Assembly: GCA_028697935.1 (NCBI GenBank)
Contig: JAQVEM010000027.1
Coordinates: 1 to 12,821, forward strand
DNA length: 12,821 nt
DNA from: Actinomycetota bacterium
GTDB lineage: Bacteria; Actinomycetota; Humimicrobiia; Humimicrobiales; Humimicrobiaceae
Direction of reading: 5' to 3'
Below are positions 7,403 to 12,821 of this stretch, one piece after another; position 1 is the stretch's first letter; each line of letters starts with the position of its first letter. The notes under the pieces were generated by a model that was not told where the DNA came from, ran no database searches, and was given only the letters and a program-made list of their open reading frames with translations. Both the position numbers and the translations under genes were made by a program.

Positions 7403-8539
7403 TTATTTTTTAAAGGCATCTTTAATTTTGGAGAAGGCTTTGCTTTTCCCACTGCCCGTTTCTTCTCCTCTACCGCTTGCATATTTTTTTAAAAGATTTA
7501 TCTCATCATCACTTACTTTTGTAGGAATTTTAACATTTATATTTATTATATGGTCACCCCGTCTATAGCCATTTAGCTCAACCATTCCCATTGACTTGAG
7601 AATAATTTTTTCTCCAGGCTGTGTTCCCGGTTTTATATCTATTTCTTCCATACCATCAAGAGTCTCTACAGCAACCCTGCATCCAAGGGCTGCCTGGGCA
7701 AATGATATATCAACATTAGAGATTATATCATTTCCGCTTCTTTTAAATCCAGGGTGGGGTTTTACTTTTACCGTTACATAAAGATCTCCGTTCATAGAAT
7801 TCCTGCCAGCTGAATTTCCTTTACCGGGCAGTCTTATCTTATCTCCATCCTGTATTCCTGCAGGAATATCTACTTTTATTTTTTTCTTCCTGTAAACATA
7901 ACCTTTCCCTCCACATTTAGGACACGGGTCTTTTATTACCTCACCTGAGCCTCCACATGTGCCACAGGTAGTCGTTGTTACAATATTACCAAGAAAAGAC
8001 TGTCTTGAAATTCTGACTCTTCCAGTTCCTCCGCATTCTTTACAAATAATAATCCCATCTTTTGAGGCGCTGCCTCTACCACCACAGAGTTCACAGATAT
8101 CATCAACTTTGTATTCAATTTCCTTCTTAACCCCATAAGCAGACTCTTTAAAATCTATCTCTACATTAACATTAATATCAGATCCTTTTTTCATATGTCT
8201 GGTTCTATCTCTGCCTGAAAAAGAAGTTCCGAATCCGGTACCAAAAAATGTGTCGAATATATCACCAAATCCGAATTCCGAAAACACACTTCCAAAGTCA
8301 AAGTCATCAAACAGGCTTCCATTAAATCCATGCCGGTCATACTGTCTTCTTTTTTCTTCATTACTGAGCACAGCATAAGCTTCAGAAATCTCTTTAAATT
8401 TTTCCTCGGATTCGGGATTACCATTATTTACATCAGGGTGATACTTGCGTGCAAGCTTTCTGTACTCTCTTTTTATGTCCTCGGTAGTACATTCCCTGGA
8501 TAATCCCAGAACCTCATAATAATCTCTTTTATTTACCAC
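7403..8539 (-). CDS. dnaJ: Chaperone DnaJ (type I Hsp40)
   Basis: This 378-residue full-length co-chaperone stimulates DnaK ATP hydrolysis and holds unfolded proteins. The J domain is at residues 5-70 with the catalytic HPD at 34-36. A Gly/Phe-rich linker follows (about 77-108). Four zinc-binding CxxCxGxG repeats come next: CELCGGRG (149-156), CKECGGTG (166-173), CGTCGGSG (192-199) and CPKCGGKG (206-213). The C-terminal substrate-binding domain includes DIPAGIQDGDKIRLPGKG and ends in a Lys-rich tail. Translation starts at GTG (8539), ten bases after GAGGTG. It lies 154 bp after hrcA; the usual intervening grpE and dnaK are missing, so its partner genes must be elsewhere. Confidence 0.97.
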   Translation of the reverse strand: MVNKRDYYEVLGLSRECTTEDIKREYRKLARKYHPDVNNGNPESEEKFKEISEAYAVLSNEEKRRQYDRHGFNGSLFDDFDFGSVFSEFGFGDIFDTFFGTGFGTSFSGRDRTRHMKKGSDINVNVEIDFKESAYGVKKEIEYKVDDICELCGGRGSASKDGIIICKECGGTGRVRISRQSFLGNIVTTTTCGTCGGSGEVIKDPCPKCGGKGYVYRKKKIKVDIPAGIQDGDKIRLPGKGNSAGRNSMNGDLYVTVKVKPHPGFKRSGNDIISNVDISFAQAALGCRVAVETLDGMEEIDIKPGTQPGEKIILKSMGMVELNGYRRGDHIININVKIPTKVSDDEINLLKKYASGRGEETGSGKSKAFSKIKDAFKK

Positions 8540-8669
8540 AGTTTAAAATCACCTCAAATTAAATTAAAATAAAATTGGTCAGCAAATTAGTCGGCCAACA
8601 GTTTAACAAATATTTTAGCGCAGAAATAATAACCTATTTCAAAACTTTTTTCCAGGATTCCATTTCTCG

Positions 8670-8697
8670 ATTATACACGTTTGGTTTAAAAAGTTAA
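8670..8697 (-). promoter_or_regulatory. Candidate promoter for dnaJ inside the hrcA-dnaJ gap
   Basis: A perfect TATAAT (8675-8670, minus strand) lies 16 bases from TTAACT (8697-8692), which overlaps the hrcA stop codon. Transcription would start near 8663 and give a leader of about 120 bases before the dnaJ GTG. No CIRCE-type repeat was found near it, so dnaJ could be transcribed separately from the hrcA-controlled message. Confidence 0.45.
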
Positions 8698-9740
8698 GCT
8701 CTGGAATTGAAAATTTCTGTAAGGTTTTTACTGAAAATATTAAGACTTTTTATAACACGACTGTAGTCCATCCTTTTGGGGCCAAGAACACCAATTGCTC
8801 CTGCCTGGCTGCCATAAATTTTATACTTTGAAGCTATAAGGCTAAGGTCTTCAATGCCTTCCTCAAACAATTCCGAACCGATCCTTATCATAAAATCACT
8901 ATCATCGGAAAAATCATGTAATAACTTCATAAGTAAGTATTCATTCTCTACTACACGAAGGATATTTTGAATTTTTTTCAGGTCTATAAAATCAGGTTGC
9001 TGAAGTATGACTGATGTGCCGTGAATAAAAATCCTGTTATAATGATAGTTCTCATTGACACATTCCTTTATCATGTTCATAACTTTATTTATAAGAAGTA
9101 TAAGATTTGAATCACTATTCTGAACTTTTATATCTTCTATGGTAGCGTCAACGATACTTTTATCCCTTAACTGTAAATTAATAATATTTGCTACTGCCTG
9201 TAGATCAAGTTCAGTATATTTCCCTTCCAAAGTGGCACTTCTTTTATAAACCCTGCCAGTATCTGTAATAAGGACCATTAATATACTATCACTTTTAAAT
9301 TTTAAAAGTTCTATGTGTTTGAACTTACTCTGTTGAATAGCAGGACTTGCAACCATTGAAAGATAGCTGGTAAATTTTGCAAGCATTTCAGCTGACCGCT
9401 GTAATATTGTCTCAATTTCCATATTCTTATTTATTACCTTATCAAGAACATTAACCTTTTTATTATAAATATCGGTAGCAGGTGTGCTCAGCTCCCCTTT
9501 AATAACATTATCTACATAAAATCTATAACCCTTATCAGTCGGGATTCTTCCAGCTGATGTATGAGGATGAGTAAGATAGCCCAGCAACTCCAGCTCTGCC
9601 ATTTCCTTTCTTATAGTTGCTGGACTGAGGTCAAACTCTGAATCCTGTGCTATTTCTTTAGAAGAAATGGGTTCACCTTTTTCAATAAATCTATCCACTA
9701 CTTCTTTTAAAATATTAATTTTTCTTTCAGTAAATTTCAT
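8694..9740 (-). CDS. hrcA: Heat-inducible transcription repressor HrcA
   Basis: This 348-residue repressor of class I heat-shock genes normally binds CIRCE operators and depends on GroEL for activity. The N-terminal winged helix carries the family signature SPATIRKEMAELELLGYLTH followed by HTSAGRIPTDKGYRFYVD (to about residue 76). The central GAF-like and inserted dimerisation regions follow, and the C-terminal YGSQAGAIGVLGPKRMDYS is the conserved HrcA ending. Length is normal for the family. It starts at ATG 9740 with AAGGATAGTG upstream. It is divergent from the thiamine genes and upstream of dnaJ. Its own promoter carries an inverted repeat of CIRCE-like size but different sequence, suggesting autoregulation through a changed operator. 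Confidence 0.96.
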   Translation of the reverse strand: MKFTERKINILKEVVDRFIEKGEPISSKEIAQDSEFDLSPATIRKEMAELELLGYLTHPHTSAGRIPTDKGYRFYVDNVIKGELSTPATDIYNKKVNVLDKVINKNMEIETILQRSAEMLAKFTSYLSMVASPAIQQSKFKHIELLKFKSDSILMVLITDTGRVYKRSATLEGKYTELDLQAVANIINLQLRDKSIVDATIEDIKVQNSDSNLILLINKVMNMIKECVNENYHYNRIFIHGTSVILQQPDFIDLKKIQNILRVVENEYLLMKLLHDFSDDSDFMIRIGSELFEEGIEDLSLIASKYKIYGSQAGAIGVLGPKRMDYSRVIKSLNIFSKNLTEIFNSRA

Positions 9741-9772
9741 ATAAAATCACTATCCTTATATGCATGTCTGTC

Positions 9773-9799
9773 TTGTATATCCATTATTTCCATATACAA
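9773..9799. promoter_or_regulatory. CIRCE-like inverted repeat, candidate HrcA operator
   Basis: TTGTATAT (9773-9780) and ATATACAA (9792-9799) form a perfect 8-bp inverted repeat with an 11-base spacer. Counted as 9-9-9, the 27-bp total equals the geometry of CIRCE (TTAGCACTC-N9-GAGTGCTAA), with eight of nine pairs complementary. The base sequence is not CIRCE apart from the outer TT and AA. It overlaps the predicted -10 box and start site of hrcA, 32 bp before the ATG, where a bound repressor would block transcription. Confidence 0.5.
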
Positions 9800-9826
9800 A
9801 ATATACGACCTATTTTAACCTGACAA
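9798..9826 (-). promoter_or_regulatory. Predicted sigma-70 promoter of hrcA
   Basis: On the minus strand TTGTCA (9826-9821) and TATTTT (9803-9798) are separated by 17 bases. The predicted start is near 9791, about 50 bases before hrcA and inside the inverted repeat at 9773-9799. Confidence 0.5.
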
Positions 9827-10221
9827 TCATTTTAGACGCTTGCTGCATCATCTTTTATTATACTATTTTATTGCTATTATAATATTAACATCAAAATAGT
9901 CATGATGATAACTCTATAGTTGTACCATTATACTATTATGTTACTATTTTATTTGTCTTTATATTTATTCACCCCTGTATGCCTTTACAGTCTTTACCAT
10001 TAAATTACTATGATATTATAACTCTTTCTGTATTTAATGTGTGGCTTTTACTAACTTTTTTTCAGTCAGCTTTTTTACAGGAATATTTAATTTATCATTG
10101 TTAATATTAAATTTTTATGATAGCATTTACCACACTTTGCAATTTTTAATTACTATTTTATTACTTTAATTATTATATTGCATATTATAAAAAATATTCT
10201 TTGAAAATTAAATATTTACAA
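9827..10221. other. AT-rich divergent intergenic region between hrcA and the TPP riboswitch
   Basis: No gene is visible in roughly 395 bp of very AT-rich DNA. The 12-mer TACTATTTTATT occurs three times in the same orientation (9861-9872, 9942-9953, 10151-10162). The promoter that makes the riboswitch transcript must lie toward the right end, but several weak TA-rich boxes compete and none stands out. Confidence 0.4.
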
Positions 10222-10323
10222 ATACTTAGGGGAGCTTTTAAAAGCTGAGAGGATAGCTTCAAATATAAGTCTGACTATCGACCCTTAAACCTGACCTGGG
10301 TAATTCCAGCGGAGGAAAAGTAG
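10222..10323 (+). ncRNA. TPP (thiamine pyrophosphate) riboswitch aptamer
   Basis: The thi-box landmarks occur in order: the 5' strand CTTAGGGG, then AGCTTTTAAAAGCTGAGAGG with the CTGAGA motif at 10245-10250 that recognises the pyrimidine ring, a variable stem, GACCCTTAAACCTGACCTGGG with ACCTGA at 10289-10294, and the closing CCAGCGGAGGAAAAGT, which pairs back toward the 5' strand. GCGGAGG replaces the commoner GCGTAGG. Direct position upstream of thiM, thi4 and thiE confirms the role: TPP binding should shut off thiazole synthesis and salvage. An intrinsic terminator follows immediately. Confidence 0.95.
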
Positions 10324-10330
10324 AAACACA

Positions 10331-10367
10331 AAAACTACTAATCAATGGTCAGGTTAGTAGTTTTTTT
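10331..10367 (+). terminator. TPP-controlled intrinsic terminator with antiterminator pairing
   Basis: AAAACTACTAA (10331-10341) and TTAGTAGTTTT (10354-10364) form an 11-bp stem with a 12-base loop, followed by seven T at 10361-10367. The segment GGTCAGGTT (10347-10355), in the loop and the base of the 3' arm, is perfectly complementary to AACCTGACC (10288-10296) inside the aptamer. This suggests a simple switch: without TPP the aptamer strand pairs with the terminator strand and transcription continues; with TPP the aptamer folds and the terminator forms. Confidence 0.88.
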
Positions 10368-10657
10368 ATTTCCAGAATCAGGATTTTTGCTATATTTTTG
10401 CTATATAACTTTTATTTTGTAATGCTATAGCACTTTTATTTTGTAACCTTTTTATCAAAAACTTCTAGATTCTCGATACCATACCTGCAGGGATACAAAG
10501 TTAATAGAAGAAGATAAAATTAATTATAAGTAGCAATACCGGGATACTGGATACATTACATACATTATATCAAGTACATTAATATATTAATTTATTTATA
10601 TTAAATATTTAGAATAAATTGAGCATAAAAGATATGGCAGAAAGGATGAACTATATT
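10368..10657 (+). other. Long repeat-containing leader between terminator and thiM
   Basis: About 290 bases separate the riboswitch terminator from thiM and contain no convincing gene. Two tandem copies of ATTTTTGCTATAT (10383-10395, 10394-10406) are followed by two 15-bp copies of ACTTTTATTTTGTAA (10408-10422, 10432-10446) flanking the palindrome GCTATAGC (10424-10431). Farther on come CCTGCAGG (10484-10491) and several GGATAC copies. Their role is unknown; they could be a second regulatory layer or drifted spacer. Confidence 0.45.
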
Positions 10658-11452
10658 ATGGGCATAATAGAAAACTTACAAAAAATAAGGACTGGCAAGC
10701 CTCTTATACATCATATTACTAACTGGGTAACTATTTATGATTGCGCAAATGTAGTAAGGGCTACAGGGGGACTGCCTGTAATGGCACATGCACCGGAAGA
10801 GGTTGAGCAGATGACTTCTATTTCCAGTGCCCTGGTTTTAAATATCGGAACTCTTACTGTTAACCTCGTAAAATCGATGATTCTTGCAGGTAAAAAAGCA
10901 AATGAAAAAAACATACCCGTAATCCTTGACATCGTGGGCGCCGGCGCTACGGATTTAAGGACAGATAGTGCAAATGAAATCTTAAATGAGGTAAATATTT
11001 CTATTTTAAAAGGAAATTCTTCTGAAATCGGAACAATTGCAGGTGTAGAAGCAGAAACCAGAGGCGTAGAAGCAATATCAGTAAAAGGTAACCCTCTGGA
11101 AATAACAAAAAAGCTGGCGCTTGAAAAAAATCTAACTGTGGTTATAACAGGTAAAGAGGATATCATATCAAATGGTAAGGATATTTATATCTGTAAAAAT
11201 GGCCATCCCATGATGGGCTGCTTTGTCGGTTCCGGATGCATGGCTACTTCTGTAATAGGAACATTTGCTGCGGTCGAAAAAAATTATGCGCTTGCTTCCG
11301 CAAACGCTCTTTGCCTTTTTGGCATAGCCGGTGAGCTTGCAGCAAAGAGCGCTAAAGGACCTGCCTTATATAAAACCAGTCTGGTGGACGAAATCTTCAA
11401 TATTAATGAAAGTACAATCAGGGAAATGGCCAGACTAGAAAAAATAGGGTGA
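10658..11452 (+). CDS. thiM: Hydroxyethylthiazole kinase ThiM
   Basis: ThiM phosphorylates 4-methyl-5-hydroxyethylthiazole, salvaging thiazole for thiamine phosphate synthesis. I chose the ATG at 10658 (264 residues) because the family normally begins close to ENLQKIRTGKPLIHHITN, and AAAGGA lies 11 bases upstream; upstream in-frame ATGs at 10634 and 10646 and a TTG at 10619 are alternatives. Motifs are LIHHITNWVTIYDCAN (16-31), LPVMAHAPEEVEQM (39-52), the nucleotide-region GNSSEI (119-124), and the catalytic-cysteine loop GSGC at 191-194 in GHPMMGCFVGSGCMATS. The usual DPVGAGAT reads DIVGAGAT (91-98). It is the first gene after the TPP riboswitch, followed by thi4 and thiE. Confidence 0.93.
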   Translation: MGIIENLQKIRTGKPLIHHITNWVTIYDCANVVRATGGLPVMAHAPEEVEQMTSISSALVLNIGTLTVNLVKSMILAGKKANEKNIPVILDIVGAGATDLRTDSANEILNEVNISILKGNSSEIGTIAGVEAETRGVEAISVKGNPLEITKKLALEKNLTVVITGKEDIISNGKDIYICKNGHPMMGCFVGSGCMATSVIGTFAAVEKNYALASANALCLFGIAGELAAKSAKGPALYKTSLVDEIFNINESTIREMARLEKIG

Positions 11453-11537
11453 GAAAGAATAGATAGGAGAATAAATAAATAGGATAGATACATAATTAAT
11501 AAGAGAAAAAAATATTTATTTTTATGGAGATATTAAA

Positions 11538-12314
11538 ATGGAATTAGAGGAACAAATAACAAAAGCTATTTTCGATGCATCATATGAATACTGGAATGAG
11601 CTCCTGAGCCTGGATGTAGCTGTCGTTGGTGGTGGTCCAAGCGGTCTAACTACAGCAAAATATCTGGCTAAAGAAGGCTTGAAAATTGCTGTTTTTGAAA
11701 GAAATCTATCATTTGGCGGAGGAGTCCTTGGAGGTGGGATGGGCTACACTGGAATAGTAATAGAAAAGCCTGCGGACAGAATCTTAAATGAAATCGGTGT
11801 TAAGTTAGTCCCCGTGGAAGGAACAAATCTTTATACAGCAAATCCCGTAGAAGTTTCTGCAAAGCTGGGAGTTAGCGCAATAGACGCAGGGGCAAAAATA
11901 GTAACAGGCATCATCGTTGAAGATATTATTTTAAGAGAAAAAAGAATTGCAGGCATTGTTATTAATAGTTATGCTATTGGAAAAGCTAATTTCCACATCG
12001 ACCCACTGTCATTAACAGCAAGATATGTAGTAGACGCTACAGGACATGAGGCATTTGTGACAAATATCTTAGCAAGAAAAAACCCCGAAACAGGTATTAC
12101 TGTCCCTGGTGAGAAATCAATGTGGGCTGAAAAAGGAGAAAAATCATTACTGGACAATACAAAGGAAATTTATCCAGGCTTGTTTGTAACTGGTATGGCT
12201 GCCAGTGCTGCATGTGGCTCTTGCAGGATGGGGGCAATATTCGGAGGCATGTATTTATCAGGTAAAAAATGTGCTGAGGAAATTCTCAAAAGATTAGACA
12301 AAAATAAAAATTAA
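11538..12314 (+). CDS. thi4: Thi4-family thiazole synthase, sulfide-using (His) type
   Basis: This 258-residue enzyme of the Thi4 family builds the ADP-thiazole precursor from NAD and glycine. The Rossmann FAD/NAD fold opens with DVAVVGGGPSGLTTAKYLA (26-44) and continues with FERNLSFGGGVLGGGMG. The family C-terminus FVTGMAASAACGSCRMGAIFGGMYLSG is present. At the position of the sulfur-donating cysteine of yeast Thi4 (Cys205) the sequence reads FHIDPL, with His153 as in archaeal enzymes, so it should use free sulfide catalytically and not sacrifice a cysteine. GGAG lies eight bases before the ATG. An 85-bp gap separates it from thiM, and thiE begins 14 bp after its stop. Some archaeal relatives are ribose-1,5-bisphosphate isomerases, but the thiamine setting favours thiazole synthesis. 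Confidence 0.92.
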   Translation: MELEEQITKAIFDASYEYWNELLSLDVAVVGGGPSGLTTAKYLAKEGLKIAVFERNLSFGGGVLGGGMGYTGIVIEKPADRILNEIGVKLVPVEGTNLYTANPVEVSAKLGVSAIDAGAKIVTGIIVEDIILREKRIAGIVINSYAIGKANFHIDPLSLTARYVVDATGHEAFVTNILARKNPETGITVPGEKSMWAEKGEKSLLDNTKEIYPGLFVTGMAASAACGSCRMGAIFGGMYLSGKKCAEEILKRLDKNKN

Positions 12315-12328
12315 AAAGTAGAATAAAA

Positions 12329-12821
12329 ATGAGAGAAGAACTTAAAAATATAGACCTTTATTTCATAACTGATTCAAAGTTAACTAAAAAAACTGTTATT
12401 GAAGATGTAAAGGCTGCTCTAAAGGCAGGAGTTAAAATAATTCAGTACAGGGAAAAAGAAAAAAATACAGCAGAAATGATAAAAGAAGCACAAAAAATAG
12501 CAAAACTTTGTAAAGAAAATAATGCTTTGTTTATAATAAACGATAGGGTTGATGTTGCTCTTGCTGTAGATGCTGATGGTGTTCATCTTGGCGATGATGA
12601 TATGCCCTGCCACATCGCAAGGAAAATACTCGGGAATAATAAGATTATTGGACTGACAGTTCACAATATAAAAGAAGCTATTGAAGCTGAAAGGGCAGGC
12701 GCTGATTATATAGGTTTAAGTCCTATATTTGAAACCCTGACAAAATCTGATGCAGGAATGCCGGCAGGCTTAGAATTTATAAAAGAAGTTAAAGAAAAAA
12801 TAAAGATACCTTTTGTGGCTA
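12329..12821 (+). CDS. thiE: Thiamine-phosphate synthase ThiE, 5' part (cut by window edge)
   Basis: The first 164 codons are present; the gene continues beyond the right edge. ThiE joins the pyrimidine diphosphate and thiazole phosphate into thiamine phosphate. Recognisable segments are DLYFITDS (9-16), IIQYREKEKNTAEM (37-50), the phosphate and metal site FIINDRVDVALAVDADGVHLGDDDMP (about 68-93), and ADYIGLSPIFETLTKSDAG (near 124-142), where family members commonly have GPIFPTPTKxDA. IGLTVHN replaces the common IGVSTHN-like segment. The start is the ATG at 12329, 14 bp after thi4, with a poor ribosome binding site (AAAAAGTAGA), so translation may depend on coupling. With thiM and thi4 it completes the thiazole arm; no pyrimidine gene (thiC, thiD) is in view. 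Confidence 0.93.
   Translation, partial: MREELKNIDLYFITDSKLTKKTVIEDVKAALKAGVKIIQYREKEKNTAEMIKEAQKIAKLCKENNALFIINDRVDVALAVDADGVHLGDDDMPCHIARKILGNNKIIGLTVHNIKEAIEAERAGADYIGLSPIFETLTKSDAGMPAGLEFIKEVKEKIKIPFVA

Noticed and set aside
8191..8424. Second minus-strand frame inside dnaJ
   Set aside because: Overlaps the J and Gly/Phe regions of dnaJ in another frame; composition reflects the dnaJ codons.
10735..11166. Minus-strand open frame of 143 codons opposite thiM
   Set aside because: Shadow of thiM; the sense strand has all family motifs and this frame has none.

Overview
The window is a low-GC, densely coded bacterial chromosome segment. Genes on the minus strand fill the left three quarters and genes on the plus strand fill the right quarter. 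I see no insertion sequence, phage gene, rRNA, tRNA or CRISPR array. The content (an HrcA-type heat-shock repressor, a TreT-type trehalose synthase, a ThuF/AglF-like sugar importer, and a bacterial Thi4 of the sulfide-using type) suggests an anaerobic bacterium of the Halanaerobiales, Thermotogota or Atribacterota kind. That placement is inference from gene content; I cannot name the taxon.

Left part, minus strand, read right to left (about 6970 to 1). A two-gene unit encodes a protein with two related halves (DUF5752-like) and TreT, translationally coupled through a TAATG overlap. After a 360-bp gap with several inverted repeats comes a LacI-family regulator behind a perfect TTGACA-N17-TATAAT promoter. 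It is followed by a sugar-binding lipoprotein, an intergenic hairpin, two MalF/MalG-type permeases (again joined by TAATG), a short reading frame interrupted by TAA, and the start of a uridine-kinase-like P-loop enzyme cut by the window edge. The layout fits uptake of a disaccharide or glucoside under LacI control, next to trehalose synthesis or cleavage by TreT. No transport ATPase gene is present, so the ATPase must be encoded elsewhere.

Middle part, minus strand (about 9830 to 7400). This is a heat-shock pair, hrcA and dnaJ. The grpE and dnaK genes usually found between them are absent. No CIRCE sequence was found, but an inverted repeat with CIRCE-like 9-9-9 geometry overlaps the predicted hrcA -10 box and transcription start.

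Right part, plus strand (about 10222 to 12821). A TPP riboswitch with its own intrinsic terminator, and a visible 9-bp antiterminator pairing, precedes thiM, thi4 and the 5' part of thiE. Together these make and salvage the thiazole half of thiamine and join it to the pyrimidine half. A roughly 290-bp repeat-containing leader lies between the terminator and thiM.

The strongest candidates for new biology are the divergent HrcA operator, the duplicated DUF5752-like partner of TreT, and the TAA-interrupted small gene next to the kinase. None amounts to a clearly undescribed system.
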